Positions 8,289 to 17,340 of a DNA stretch of 41,353 bases are shown piece after piece. The translations under genes were made by a program, and so were the position numbers. Origin of the DNA: Caldilineaceae bacterium bin5 (GTDB lineage Bacteria; Chloroflexota; Anaerolineae; Caldilineales; Caldilineaceae); the NCBI GenBank assembly GCA_002238445.1, contig MPML01000043.1, positions 1 to 41,353 on the forward strand. The letters are read 5' to 3'. The notes under the pieces were generated by a model. That model searched no databases. It was not told the DNA's origin and was given only the letters and a program-made list of their open reading frames with translations. How positions within the stretch are numbered: the stretch's first letter is position 1; every line of letters begins with the position of its first letter.

Positions 8289-9353
8289 CTAACTGCTCTC
8301 CCGAACAACAAGCCGCGTCTCGCTTATATGCGGCGTTTCCAAATCCCCCTCACTAATCTGCTCATTGATCAACTGAAAAAGAGTGCGAATCGCCAACCGC
8401 GGCTGGCTGTCCACATCCCGATGAACCGTCGTCAGCGGCGGGCTCGATACACTCGCATCCGGCAAATCGCCAAAACCAACCACCGCCAGGTCGTCAGGCA
8501 CCGAAATCCCCTCTCGGCGCGCCCCGCTCAGAATCCCCAACGCACGCACATCGCTTACACAAAAGACCGCCGTCGGCCGCCGCCGCAACTGCCAGATATT
8601 CTGGAACGACTGGTGCCCCGCCGAAGGCACGCCGCGCGCATGCACGATCTGCACCGCCGCCGGCGGCAGACCGGCCTCCGCAACCGCCTGCGAAAATCCC
8701 CGCACCCTGCGTTCGATAGTAGGAATCACCACCCCGTCGCGGCGCGGTGTCATCGTCGCGATCGCAAACTGGCGGTGCCCCTTTGCCAGAAGATGCTGCG
8801 CCGCCGTATACGCGCCGCCGTAGTCGTCAATGTTGAAAGTCGGCGCCTGAATGTTGTCCGCGCTGTCGAGCAGAACGATCGGGCGCAGCGACCGTTGCAC
8901 CGCTTCGGTCACCGGATGGGCGCTGTCGATGAAGAACATCAGGAAACCGTCCGCCGCAATCGAGGCCAGCCACGTAGACGGCGCCATCGCCTCGCTGCTC
9001 GGGGGCGAATCGCCGCGCCATGACTCATGCATCGACGCCAGCAGAATACGCTTCTCCTCCCGGTCGCAGGCCGCGCCTACCTCACCCAGAAAATGGGTGA
9101 AAAGAGGATCATGCAACATCCAGTTCAAGCTGGTGGGCACCAGCAGGCCAATTGCGTTCGTGCGGCCCGTCGCCAGTGTGCGCGCGACCGGATGGGGCTG
9201 GTAGCCCAGCTTCTCGGCCGTGTCTAGAATATGTTCGCGCGTGCTGTGGCTCAACTGGTGAGGAGCATTGTATGCGAACGATACCGCGGTCGGAGACACG
9301 CCCGCCTGGCGCGCCACATCCCGCAATGTCACCCGCTTCCTCTTCCTGCTCAA
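8289..9353 (-). CDS. LacI-family transcriptional regulator
   Basis: 354 residues. The N-terminal helix-turn-helix is canonical: VTLRDVARQAGVSPTAVS at about residues 8-25, then the hinge-helix region RTLATGRTNAIGLLVP at about 58-73. The periplasmic-binding-protein-like effector domain follows (DGFLMFFI, RPIVLLDSADN, FNIDDYGGAYTAAQHLLAKGH, the last being a typical LacI core motif) and ends AVVGFGDLPDASVSSPPLTTVHRD, also typical. The start is a TTG at 9353; an in-frame stop lies directly upstream, so no longer start is possible. The effector is probably a sugar, but no sugar operon adjoins it. A 12-base perfect palindrome 100 bases upstream is a candidate self-operator. Confidence 0.93.
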   Translation of the reverse strand: MSRKRKRVTLRDVARQAGVSPTAVSFAYNAPHQLSHSTREHILDTAEKLGYQPHPVARTLATGRTNAIGLLVPTSLNWMLHDPLFTHFLGEVGAACDREEKRILLASMHESWRGDSPPSSEAMAPSTWLASIAADGFLMFFIDSAHPVTEAVQRSLRPIVLLDSADNIQAPTFNIDDYGGAYTAAQHLLAKGHRQFAIATMTPRRDGVVIPTIERRVRGFSQAVAEAGLPPAAVQIVHARGVPSAGHQSFQNIWQLRRRPTAVFCVSDVRALGILSGARREGISVPDDLAVVGFGDLPDASVSSPPLTTVHRDVDSQPRLAIRTLFQLINEQISEGDLETPHISETRLVVRESS

Positions 9354-9454
9354 TACCCCATTCCCCCTCTCTCGCTTCCCGTTCTCACAGTCTGACTCTT
9401 AGTGAAAAAGCTCCCAGCGAACGACCGACTGCCACTGCCCGTACGCGTCCAGCG

Positions 9455-9466
9455 GTTTCTAGAAAC
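9455..9466. promoter_or_regulatory. 12-bp perfect palindrome upstream of the LacI-type gene
   Basis: GTTTCTAGAAAC is a perfect palindrome about 100 bases before the TTG start at 9353. LacI-family proteins bind palindromes of this size and often control their own gene, but the central step here is TA rather than the common CG, so the operator role is a guess. Confidence 0.3.
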
Positions 9467-9546
9467 GTAACTACTCAGCCGCAACTGATTCGCAAATCTG
9501 AACGAGGGGAGCAAAGGTGTCTTTCTCCCCTCAATGTCGTATTTTT

Positions 9547-9760
9547 GGGCGGTCGGGCCTTCGGCCCTCCCTTGTGCAGGGGCTGCGCCCCCGCAACGCC
9601 CCCCTCCAAAACCATCCCTCACCGACCGTGTGTGCGCATTCCAGCAGTACGGCTCCAGCAACGTGGCTGCCGCCAACCGAATACGCAATCAGATAGCCTG
9701 AATGGCGGCCGGGATAAAGGGCTGGTCAAGACAGACACTGTAGATGGCTTAGTAGCTACC
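9547..9760. repeat. Dispersed hairpin repeat, copy C (about 215 bp)
   Basis: Nearly identical to copy A over the two-hairpin core (GGGCC-TTC-GGCCC, GGGGC-TGC-GCCCC) and clearly related through the tail (CGGCTCCAGCA, TGGCTGCCGCCAACCG, ACGCAATCAGATAGCCTG, TGGTCAAGACAGACACTG, AGCTACC). A further module at 9462-9517 (ACTACTCAGCCGCAACTG...) precedes it and is shared with 41216-41270 before copy D. These repeats fill the gap between LacI and rph. Confidence 0.8.
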
Positions 9761-9801
9761 TAAAAACTAAAAACTAGAAACTAAAAACTAAAAACTAGAA
9801 T
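9760..9801. repeat. Heptamer tract (CTAAAAA / CTAGAAA) touching the end of rph
   Basis: Six seven-base units of the form CTAAAAA or CTAGAAA run directly up to the stop codon of the RNase PH gene (stop at 9802-9804), and the stop codon itself lies within a further unit of the pattern. The tract follows copy C without a gap. Confidence 0.75.
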
Positions 9802-10527
9802 CTAAAAGCCCGCCTCCGCGAGCGCGCTCTTCTGCATGCGGTGCAGTTCTTCAATACCCATCTCCGCCAGCAGCAGCATCGCGTTGAACGCACCCTTGCT
9901 GAACGGCTCCCCCTCCGCTGTGCCCTGCGCCTCGACGAATTCACCGCTGTCCGTCATAACAACGTTAAAATCGACATCCGCGTTCTGGTCCATCTGGTAG
10001 TCAAGGTCCAGAAAAGCCTTGCCGTTGAGGATGCCAACACTGACCGCTGCCACCTGGTGGATCAGCGTGCCCGGTTTGGCCCTCTTCCTGCGTTCCAGCC
10101 GCTTGATCGCCAGCGCCAGCGCCACGTACCCGCCCGTCACCGCCGCCGTGCGCGTGCCCCCGTCCGCCTGGATCACATCGCAGTCGACGATGATCTGGCG
10201 CTCGCCCAGCCTTTCCAGGTCCACCGCCGCCCGCAGACTGCGGCCAATCAGCCGCGTGATCTCCTGCGTGCGCCCCTTCGGCCGCATCGTCTCCCGATCA
10301 ACCCGAGTATGCGTGCTGCGCGGCAGCATCGCATACTCTGCCGTCACCCAACCGTGCCGCAGCGACGAACGGTGCAGCCAGCGCGGCACGCGCTCCTCCA
10401 CCGTCGCATTGCACAACACCTTCGTATCCCCCATGCTGATCAGCACAGAGCCTTCCGGGTGCAGAATATAATCAAGTTCGAATCGGACCGGGCGCAGTTC
10501 ATTCTCAGCTCGCTTTTGCGCAGCCAC
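9802..10527 (-). CDS. rph: Ribonuclease PH
   Basis: 241 residues, the normal family length. The enzyme trims the 3' ends of tRNA precursors by phosphorolysis. The family pattern is clear: [63 protein letters not shown] with Arg86, [23 protein letters not shown] with Arg126 in the phosphate-binding GGTRTA loop, and [19 protein letters not shown]. The start is a GTG at 10527 with AAAGGAGCG upstream at a rather long distance. The very N-terminus ([13 protein letters not shown]) lacks the usual 'RxDGRxxxxLRP' form but aligns in length. A probable promoter lies at 10615-10643. Confidence 0.96.
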   Translation of the reverse strand: MAAQKRAENELRPVRFELDYILHPEGSVLISMGDTKVLCNATVEERVPRWLHRSSLRHGWVTAEYAMLPRSTHTRVDRETMRPKGRTQEITRLIGRSLRAAVDLERLGERQIIVDCDVIQADGGTRTAAVTGGYVALALAIKRLERRKRAKPGTLIHQVAAVSVGILNGKAFLDLDYQMDQNADVDFNVVMTDSGEFVEAQGTAEGEPFSKGAFNAMLLLAEMGIEELHRMQKSALAEAGF

Positions 10528-10614
10528 GTATAGTCAGCGCTCCTTTCACGCGTCCCCGGCCCTTGCCAAATGCAGCCGCTAACGCGTTTACTAAACTGTT
10601 TAATTAACCGCGCA

Positions 10615-10643
10615 ATCATACGCCCTAACAAGGTAAGGCGCAA
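10615..10643 (-). promoter_or_regulatory. Candidate promoter for rph
   Basis: On the minus strand a TATGAT -10 hexamer (10615-10620, five of six consensus bases) lies 17 bases downstream of TTGCGC (10638-10643, three of six). It points at the rph start about 90 bases away. Confidence 0.4.
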
Positions 10644-10685
10644 ACCGGCCGGCGAGTTGGTGTGACTCGCGTTTGTTGAGGGTGA

Positions 10686-11099
10686 CTACGGAGTCGGCGC
10701 TCTGATCAGACGGAGACTGGGAATCCCCACAAAGTGACCGTCATGGGAGGCTAAGGAGCAGTCTAACAATATGGCGGTGGCGGCGATCCAGGCGTCTGCC
10801 ATGTTCAACTCACGCCCGGCGGTCCTTCGTTCAGCGCGCAAACGGGCACATACTTCCACCAGGTCAGTGTCTGGCCAGATGATCTCATATCGTTCGAGAT
10901 GACTTGTAAGTTCCTTCATCCGCCTTGCGCCCCAACCGCGGCTATGCGCTCCGTACCAGGCTTCCTCAAGCGTCTGGAACGATATGTACTGCCGGTTGCC
11001 CCGCAGTCGATTTACATAATAGCGGGCGATGGGATCGCGGTTGAAGATGTAGGAGACGACGCTGGAATCCAGGACTATCGGTCTGACGGTTTCCCCCAC
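10686..11099 (-). CDS. PIN-domain toxin (VapC-like ribonuclease)
   Basis: 137 residues starting at GTG 11099. The PIN acidic residues are in place: Asp11 in IVLDSSVVSYIF, Glu45/Glu46 in FQTLEEAW, Asp102 in NMADAWIAATAILLDCSLASHD, and Asp120 at its end. These residues bind Mg2+ in VapC-type endoribonucleases, which commonly cleave tRNA or rRNA. The gene overlaps the end of the upstream gene (11075-11500) by 25 bases, a typical toxin-antitoxin arrangement. The order antitoxin first, toxin second fits. The RNA target cannot be read from the sequence. Confidence 0.85.
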   Translation of the reverse strand: MGETVRPIVLDSSVVSYIFNRDPIARYYVNRLRGNRQYISFQTLEEAWYGAHSRGWGARRMKELTSHLERYEIIWPDTDLVEVCARLRAERRTAGRELNMADAWIAATAILLDCSLASHDGHFVGIPSLRLIRAPTP

Positions 11100-11500
11100 T
11101 CTCGCCCGCGGCCCTCATAGATGATACGCAGGAACTCATCCACGTCGAAAGGCTCACTGGCCGTGACGACAGTATCGGGGTCGAAGAGCTTCGGGTTGGG
11201 ATCGTTAAGAATCTCCTCGACTGTGCGCACCTCAGACGACGTTGGAACGATTTTTTCTATGTTGATGACGATCCATTCGTCCTCATCACTGATCCAACCT
11301 TTACCATCCACCCTGACGTGTTTGGTTTCCAGGCGGATCACATCTTCCCCCAGTGCGGCTTCAAACCGCAAGGGCACTGAGTCATCCATGTAGGTGTCGA
11401 GTCTGGCTATTCCCTGCTTCAGGTCAACGTTTTGGAGCCAGCCTCGAATGAGGGCGGGTTCGGGTTCCCCCAGATGATCATTCGAGTCGGATGATATCAT
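11075..11500 (-). CDS. Probable antitoxin partner of the PIN toxin
   Basis: 141 residues, ATG at 11500. The N-terminal two thirds form an acidic beta-rich domain (LIRGWLQNVDLKQGIARLDTYMDD, VRVDGKGWISDEDEWIVINIEKI). The C-terminal third, EILNDPNPKLFDPDTVVTASEPFDVDEFLRIIYEGR, resembles tails found in genes directly upstream of PIN toxins. It has no clear DNA-binding motif. The 25-base overlap with the PIN gene implies translational coupling. The antitoxin assignment depends on this context and on the tail, not on a known fold. An alternative is an unrelated small regulator. Confidence 0.6.
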   Translation of the reverse strand: MISSDSNDHLGEPEPALIRGWLQNVDLKQGIARLDTYMDDSVPLRFEAALGEDVIRLETKHVRVDGKGWISDEDEWIVINIEKIVPTSSEVRTVEEILNDPNPKLFDPDTVVTASEPFDVDEFLRIIYEGRGREWGKPSDR

Positions 11501-11566
11501 GGTTGTTGCCTTCCAGTTACCAGATGCCTTCTGTTCGGCGGGGCTGCTGCCAATGGAGGAATGCGC

Positions 11567-11650
11567 CTATCTCGTTCGCTCCTGCTCTGGGTCAAATATA
11601 GCACGGAAGCGCTGTAATTCGAATGTGAGATAAAGTCTATTCATCTGCAT
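11567..11650 (-). CDS. Possible small protein of 27 residues
   Basis: An ATG at 11650 follows a very strong ribosome binding site (GGGAGGAGGGT) and opens the short frame MQMNRLYLTFELQRFRAIFD, continuing PEQERTR and a TAG stop at 11567. It begins 16 bases after the stop of the 303-residue gene and ends 66 bases before the antitoxin gene, so it would sit inside the same transcription unit. No family is recognised. It may be a leader peptide or simply chance. Confidence 0.3.
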   Translation of the reverse strand: MQMNRLYLTFELQRFRAIFDPEQERTR

Positions 11651-11666
11651 ACCCTCCTCCCATCTC

Positions 11667-12578
11667 TCAATCCAAATCCCCGTCCACAATATCGTCCAGC
11701 GTCGGCGCGCCCGCCTTCGGCAGCGTCACACTGTCCATAGCCATCACCGCATCGATAACATTCAGCAAAAACCAGGCATCCGTCTCGCCCATCCTGAATA
11801 TCTCCGGCTTCGCCCGCGCCGTGTCGCGCATGATGCCCAGCCCATCCCGGTAAGGATCAAATGAAACGATCTTCTCCAACCTCACCCGGAAACTCTTGCT
11901 GTTCCCCTTGAAATAAATGTGCTTGGTCGTAATCCCAAGAACACCCGAGTCCGTATGCTTCATCGAGCTGGTCGCGACCGAACGGCCGCGAAACGCGCCC
12001 GGCCGGATGTAGACGCCCTTTGCCACCCGAAAACTCACGCCCAACGATCCGCCTCTGAACTCCCTCTGGGTCACCTGTTCAAAGTAATCCGTGCCGCCGA
12101 ACAGCCACAGCAGCTCCTCACTCTTCATCAGATTGAAGGGCGGCCGCACCGCCCGCCGGTCGAACCGGGGCGCCAGTTCATGCTCGCTCAGCGCATTGAG
12201 CAGGTTCATCATCCTGAACAGCGTAAAGTGCCCGTCCCGATCCAGCTGCGAAGCGCTCAAACTATAATGGCCGCGATAGCGGTTGAGCGCCCGCTTCTCC
12301 TCGTTCGAGAGAAAATGATCATCCATCGCCGCATCGACCGCCTGCCCCCAACCCCGCGCCAAAGTAGCCGCCATCGCCGCCGCCGATGTGTCGATGTAGG
12401 CTGCCGCGCCGATCGACCGTACCCTGTCGGACAACTGGCTGACGTCAACTCCGTGCAGCGCCGCCTCCACACAGACCTTTCGAATACCGTCCAGCCCCTC
12501 CTCATGCGCCGCCGCGCACTCCTTGTGTTCTTTACGCAGAAAGCCGGCAGACTTCCCGCAGTATCTGCAGTCGCCCAT
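11667..12578 (-). CDS. Orphan protein with N-terminal Cys cluster and C-terminal GRAM/PH-like region
   Basis: 303 residues from the ATG at 12578, chosen because GGGAGGAATC lies directly upstream; the frame stays open 29 codons further but without a matching ribosome binding site. The N-terminus MGDCRYCGKSAGFLRKEHKEC carries a CxxC pair and a later HxxxC, like a small zinc knuckle. A helical middle with calcium-like or TerB-like acidic segments (DAAMDDHFLSNEEKRALNRYRGHYSLS) follows. The last about 110 residues (GVYIRPGAFRGR, GVLGITTKHIYFKGNSKSFRVRLEKIVSFDPYRDGLGIMRD) resemble a GRAM/bPH-type beta domain with a C-terminal helix. A role in membrane or stress-related work is possible but not shown. 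Confidence 0.6.
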   Translation of the reverse strand: MGDCRYCGKSAGFLRKEHKECAAAHEEGLDGIRKVCVEAALHGVDVSQLSDRVRSIGAAAYIDTSAAAMAATLARGWGQAVDAAMDDHFLSNEEKRALNRYRGHYSLSASQLDRDGHFTLFRMMNLLNALSEHELAPRFDRRAVRPPFNLMKSEELLWLFGGTDYFEQVTQREFRGGSLGVSFRVAKGVYIRPGAFRGRSVATSSMKHTDSGVLGITTKHIYFKGNSKSFRVRLEKIVSFDPYRDGLGIMRDTARAKPEIFRMGETDAWFLLNVIDAVMAMDSVTLPKAGAPTLDDIVDGDLD

Positions 12579-14336
12579 AATGATTCCTCCCGGGGGATGA
12601 CGCCAATCTCCGCCGCCTCTATCATATCCAACTGCGCGACTGCATCGCACATCTGCATCGCGCATAGTTCAGCCAGCGGCTGCGAGGATAATAAACGATT
12701 TCACCCCACCGTTCAATATCATCCATAAGAAGCGCGGCTCTCGCGCCCAGCCGCAGCCGCGACAGTCCCAGGCAGCCCCGCCAGGCATAACAGATCAACC
12801 CCATTTGCGCCCCCCCCCACATCCGCGCCTGTTTCCCCGCATCTCTGAATGGTCAACGTACCGACGAAAGTCCATCTGAATCTGATCTACGATTCGTATA
12901 CGATCCGCCTATGAAATCGACGGACCACTGCTCTACCGCGGACGTCAACGCGCCGGCTTCCATACCGCATGCCTACGCCCTTTCGACGATTCTCCAGTCC
13001 GCTACACTGGGAAACTGCCTTCCGCAAGCCCGAATCGGTGCGCCGACCCCGGCGGACAGCCGCAGCATTTCAGTGTCCAAAACCTGAACGAAAGCTTGAC
13101 AGCGGCAATACATCGATCTACAATCCTGATCCCTCCATTCGCGGGGAGTCGCACGGAACCATTCAAACAAATCAATCGTTCGGCTCGGCAATTCAGAAAG
13201 GCGGCCAAAGCGGTATAACTGCATGTAACACAGACGGCGTCACAATCGACGGGCCTGCGCGGGCAGCTATCCCTCAAAAACTGTCGCCAGAAGAATCCCC
13301 CAAACGGTTGCGGATGGCCTGGAGTCAGCGGTAACTGCATTCGGACTGCCACCACGATTGGCATTGCCATATCCCCGATCGCAATGACGCGAGCGCATTC
13401 CAAGAGGCCCCCTGTTGTCAACGACGACAGCGGAGGCCTCTTGTGTCTGTTGGAGGCGCCCATGTTCGAAATGGGTGCGGCTCTGGAGCAGGATGCACGG
13501 TACCACAAAGGCCCTTGCCCCGCCGTCCAATACCGCCCACGAATTTCCTGGTGCGACCAGAGCCTGGCGCAGGGCAAAAGAACAATTGAGCTTGGGCCTA
13601 CCAGAAGGGGATGGATGTGCTACCGTGCCCTAGGGGTGTTCCCAGCCACAAGCGATGTCCGGATGAAATGCGGGGTGCACCAGTGGGAACCATCTGGGAC
13701 GATAAAAGGCTGATTCAAGCTACGTCCGGAGAACGTGTTTGATTCCCGACACAAGAGTCACTGGCCCTGCTCGATAGCGTCATCTAGGCCAGTTGCAATG
13801 AGGGTGCTATGACTTGCTTGGCGGCTGACCTCCTGCGTCGGACGCGGGTCCGCATCGCCCTTTCACCACTTGCGGCCAAACTCGTGCGCCCGCGTATGTA
13901 GGAGAAGGGGGCATTTCTCTATCGCCTCAAACACCGCACAGACATTCCAAGCCGCACCGACATAGACGGGGTTCCGAATTCTCGAACGCAGAAGCATACG
14001 CTGCTTGGGCAACAGGAGGGCCTTCGCAGCGGCCTTCGAATCTGACCCTTATCAGTAATTGACGCCTCCAAAGCCCACCAATCAACGACCACAATCGGCC
14101 AGACGCCACCTGGGGCGGCACGAACCTTCTTGTGCCTGCCAGCCATCTAAGTCTCGATCATACCACTACTATGGTTGGCCCCTATCACTGAACATTCGGG
14201 CCAACCATGCAGGTAGAGGATTCTCAACATCGTTATTGTACCAAGCTGCATCGGCAGCACTAGGCTCAATTTAGTGTCAACGATTCCGATTTGGAATGAC
14301 GCCGCGATCAGAAGTAAATAAAAATGCAGGAAAAAG
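12579..14336. other. Gene desert of about 1.76 kb
   Basis: No frame here has convincing protein composition, a ribosome binding site and a recognisable motif together. The longest frames (about 190 codons on the minus strand at 13002-13577; about 120 on the plus strand at 12969-13334) are cysteine/arginine-rich and read like shadow translations. The stretch is less G+C-rich than the flanking housekeeping genes. It lies between a conserved gene and the restriction-modification pair, so it probably holds decayed DNA. Confidence 0.5.
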
Positions 14337-15149
14337 TCATACGATGTAGGACGAATCGTGTTCTTTAAGAGCTTGCAAGTCGTTTTCCGAGACATCAGAA
14401 CTCGGAACCAAAACGTATTGCTTTTCGTCAACGATGTTCAGCTTCAGAATTTCCTCATCGTCGCGAACAGCGAGTTCCAATATTGCTACTCTGTCTTCCT
14501 GAATGAATTGTAGAGCGATGGGTCTGCATATCGCGTAGGGATATCTGGCCGCGCATAAAGCCAAATCCTGAAGGACCTGAACAATGCCGAATCTGTCGCC
14601 CTGTGATTTGGCCTGGCATGGCAGTACAAAGTGTGTTCCCCTTTTGTTCAATCCTGCGTAGATTTCATCAACTTCAACTTGCCCAATGTCCACAACGGTC
14701 GTGCGCAGGTGATTCTGAATGGAGTAGCATGTCAACCCTGTAAATAGATCGACCAATCGATTATATCTTACACGGGTCAACAGGGCCTGTTCATCAGTAC
14801 CAGGAGAGTAATGCCGGACAATTTCGGGCGTTGCGTCTGGAATCTGGATTGGATAATAGTGTAATGTTGGCGCGATTTTGCCAGGCATCGATAACCGAAA
14901 CTGGTATTCACCAATACCCGTACCAACAATAATCCATTCAGAATCTTCCGGGGCCGTGGACAGTATACTTAAAGGAAGTTCTCGGCGAAAACGGAATGAG
15001 TACGGAATGTCGCCAATGTTTTTGGTTCGAGGCAAGTCTAATGCATCATGCGCTTCAACCAGTTCTTCCCTCGTGAACTGCACTCGGATGTCTCCCTGCT
15101 GATAGTTCTTCCTAAAGACCCATTCGATCACCTGCTCATACTTGCTCAT
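14337..15149 (-). CDS. Probable Type II restriction endonuclease, PD-(D/E)xK type with QxK variant
   Basis: 270 residues from the ATG at 15149, which has GGAGACTG upstream. The region around residues 159-182 (VEVDEIYAGLN, then THFVLPCQAKSQGDRFG) fits a PD-(D/E)xK nuclease core: an acidic residue (Asp161 or nearby), then a beta strand ending Gln179-Ala-Lys181. The QxK form occurs in Mrr-like and some Type II enzymes. It starts 69 bases downstream of a DNA methyltransferase on the same strand, the normal arrangement of a Type II system, so it should cut DNA not protected by that enzyme. The recognition sequence cannot be predicted. Alternative: a helper protein with nuclease-like fold. Confidence 0.7.
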   Translation of the reverse strand: MSKYEQVIEWVFRKNYQQGDIRVQFTREELVEAHDALDLPRTKNIGDIPYSFRFRRELPLSILSTAPEDSEWIIVGTGIGEYQFRLSMPGKIAPTLHYYPIQIPDATPEIVRHYSPGTDEQALLTRVRYNRLVDLFTGLTCYSIQNHLRTTVVDIGQVEVDEIYAGLNKRGTHFVLPCQAKSQGDRFGIVQVLQDLALCAARYPYAICRPIALQFIQEDRVAILELAVRDDEEILKLNIVDEKQYVLVPSSDVSENDLQALKEHDSSYIV

Positions 15150-15218
15150 CAACAGTCTCCCAGCATCGGCTAGCCATTCGTCAACGTATGGCCTGGAATT
15201 TCGCCAATTGGCGCAAAA

Positions 15219-16568
15219 TCATCCGGGCCACTTCAAAACGACTACCTCCTCTCGCAGTTCGCGCTGAGTCGCGGTAGCAAAACGCGTTCGGAACAGGTCA
15301 ATTCTTACCAGTTGATACCCCAAGTCTTGTGCGATTTCAGCCAAGAGTTCTCCTGTGCGGATCATTACTTGCAAATAAGATGCCTGGTCACCAACAACAT
15401 AAGCTAAACTCGCACCAGGTTTCAGCACATGTCGAAGTAGCGCAAAGTGGCGGGCCATTCCACCAAAATACAGTTTGGTTGCCCTTGAGTATAGCTTTTC
15501 AAACCCGGAAGTCTTCCCTAATCGGATTCTACGTTGCTCAATTCTTTCAGCTATCTGCTGAATTCGGGTATGACCAGACACCCATTTGTCGTCATTATCG
15601 CTTGTATATATTCCACGCGTATTTGAGCGCAATAGAGTTTTTTTGACTCGCCTGAGTTGCGCCATGTCCTCATAAAATCCTAAGATCACCGACTCAAGAC
15701 GGGTGGTGCGTGTGTAATCTTTCTCATTGGGATAGGGCGGCGACGTGATTACGGCATCAACCGAAAAAGGCTCTAATGTGCTGCCGAGATCTCTGGCGTC
15801 GGCCAAATGGACCTTGGAAGTCGGATAGTCTGCCCCCTGAACTTCCCGCAAATCGTCCGCCATTTTTCTTACTTGGTTTTTCCAAATATCTGTAACAGGA
15901 ACATCAGTCTTTATCTTACCGACACCTACTTCAGGACCGAATCTGAGATTTCCTATTTCGTTTACCAATGCATTCCCCAATGCCAGGATAAAGTGACCGT
16001 GCTCCTCGCAATGATGAAACCTGCTGATTTGTTCCAGTAAAACAAGAGTTCTGTGAAGAGGAAGAGGACTAATCGAGTTCTTAATAAGAGTTTTTGTCGC
16101 AGCCTCAGGCAGTTTCCTCAAAGGAAGGCTTGCTGATCCATCGGACATGGGGTCGGAGAGACCTTGGTCGGAAAGTATCCGTTGTGTATTCCCTGCAATC
16201 TCTGCTGCCTTCTCAGCAAGAGACGACGGATTCATAGACCAATCTGTCTTCACGCACGATGCAAAGTGCGGGAAGAGATTGGCTTCAATTCCAATGGATT
16301 CTAGACCTTGCAGTTTCGCTTCAACAACCGTTGTCCCTGTCCCACAAAAGGGGTCGAGAACTGTTGCCCCATCTGCCAACTGAAAGTCGTCGATGTACTC
16401 TCTAACTAGGTGGGGGGGGAAAGAAAGAACAAACCGATACCAGTCGTGAATGGGGCGATCTTGCGGCGCTAAAGAGTTCTGTCGTTTCCCGATATGCACA
16501 TCCCGTCTGCCATCGGCATCTGAGAACTCGTTCAACGGCAAATGATGTTGTATGGCTTGTCTAGTCAT
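15219..16568 (-). CDS. Site-specific DNA methyltransferase (N4-cytosine or N6-adenine type)
   Basis: 449 residues. The S-adenosylmethionine-binding motif LDPFCGTGTT is at 71-80, preceded by RFVLSFPPHLVREYIDDF, and the catalytic motif TSPPY is at 275-279 followed by PNEKDYTRTTRLESVILGF. The (S/D/N)PPY motif marks amino-methyltransferases that modify N4 of cytosine or N6 of adenine. Motif I precedes the catalytic motif with about 200 residues between them, probably the target recognition region. A C-terminal GASLAYVVGDQASY block completes the fold. It is upstream of the endonuclease gene and protects host DNA from it. The ATG at 16568 has only a weak ribosome binding site. Confidence 0.9.
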   Translation of the reverse strand: MTRQAIQHHLPLNEFSDADGRRDVHIGKRQNSLAPQDRPIHDWYRFVLSFPPHLVREYIDDFQLADGATVLDPFCGTGTTVVEAKLQGLESIGIEANLFPHFASCVKTDWSMNPSSLAEKAAEIAGNTQRILSDQGLSDPMSDGSASLPLRKLPEAATKTLIKNSISPLPLHRTLVLLEQISRFHHCEEHGHFILALGNALVNEIGNLRFGPEVGVGKIKTDVPVTDIWKNQVRKMADDLREVQGADYPTSKVHLADARDLGSTLEPFSVDAVITSPPYPNEKDYTRTTRLESVILGFYEDMAQLRRVKKTLLRSNTRGIYTSDNDDKWVSGHTRIQQIAERIEQRRIRLGKTSGFEKLYSRATKLYFGGMARHFALLRHVLKPGASLAYVVGDQASYLQVMIRTGELLAEIAQDLGYQLVRIDLFRTRFATATQRELREEVVVLKWPG

Positions 16569-16774
16569 CTGTGGTTGGCCCCAATGTCTAGATCACGAAA
16601 TGGGAAAAATAAGGTGCATCCAGACGGACGCGGCAGGCTCGGATAAGCAGCGGATAGTGTATTATGCATAGGCTAACTCTACCATAACGCACGCCAATCC
16701 ACTCAACTTGATGTTACCTTTCTGACCGCGGTGCGCGCCGGGTTCTAGGCTCTCCTCGAACACTGCGCCCGCCA

Positions 16775-17107
16775 ATGCCGCCAGACCGGCGCGTCAACAT
16801 GATGCAGGTGTCCAAGGACAAGACGCAGTTCCTCTACAATGACTTTCTGACTCTGGCCGGCGTCCCTACCCCAGCCTTCGCATACCGGCTGGACAGTCGC
16901 TCGGCGCTGGCGTGGATAATCGACCGGTACCGGATGAAGACGGACAAACGCAGTGGCGCCGTCAACGCCCCTGACCGCGTCGATGATCCCGAATACATCG
17001 TGCGACTGATCGGGAAGGTGAATAACGTAAGTCCTGAGACGGCAAAGATCGTAAGGGACCCGTCGGCGTTGGGGGTTGGGCAGGAGGAGGTTGACCTGAG
17101 TGTGTAG
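16775..17107 (+). pseudogene. C-terminal fragment of a large helicase/methylase restriction protein (Type ISP-like)
   Basis: The frame gives about 100 residues matching the tail of large DEAD/DEAH helicase-nuclease-methylase proteins of the single-chain Type I restriction class: KDKTQFLYNDFLTLAGVP, then YRLDSRSALAWIIDRY, RMKTDKRSG and DDPEYIVRLIGKV. These proteins normally exceed 800 residues, so over 85 percent is missing. No helicase motif occurs in the 200 bases upstream, which lead straight into the methyltransferase promoter region. The apparent ATG has no ribosome binding site. It is best read as a dead remnant, opposite in direction to the intact restriction-modification pair next to it. 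Confidence 0.7.
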
Positions 17108-17228
17108 CTCGGTTTCTAGGTCTTGTTGACAATTGGCGAAGGCCTCTTAAGAGCTGACAAATGCAAGCCCTCAGCTACCTTACGGGACAGAAAAAGTGAC
17201 TTTCCTAACCGTCCGCGAACCGGAAAGA

Positions 17229-17340
17229 AGTTCTTCGCGCCTCTTCGCGGCTCAAGAGAAGTAGCTAAGCCGTTCTCCGTGACCCTCCGTGGATCAAAAG
17301 CAGTTAGGTGCTTTTCGTGCCCCTTCGTGGATAGACTAGG
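17229..17340. repeat. Degenerate 'ttcgtgg/ttcgcgg' repeat segment
   Basis: Three broken units related to the tandem repeat at 7753-8211: GTTCTTCGCGCCTCTTCGCG, GTTCTCCGTGACCCTCCGTG followed by GATCAAAAGCAG, and GTGCTTTTCGTGCCCCTTCG followed by TGGATAGAC. The spacing is similar but the copies have diverged strongly. Confidence 0.6.

Noticed and set aside
7548..8356. Several frames across the minisatellite and dispersed repeat
   Set aside because: Repeat-derived peptides (for example VALRGPSRPFV) that change with unit number. The same peptide pieces (GAAPAQGR) appear at every copy of the hairpin repeat.
13002..13577. 191-codon frame on the minus strand
   Set aside because: Cysteine- and arginine-rich, no ribosome binding site, no motif, and overlapped by equally poor frames on the other strand.
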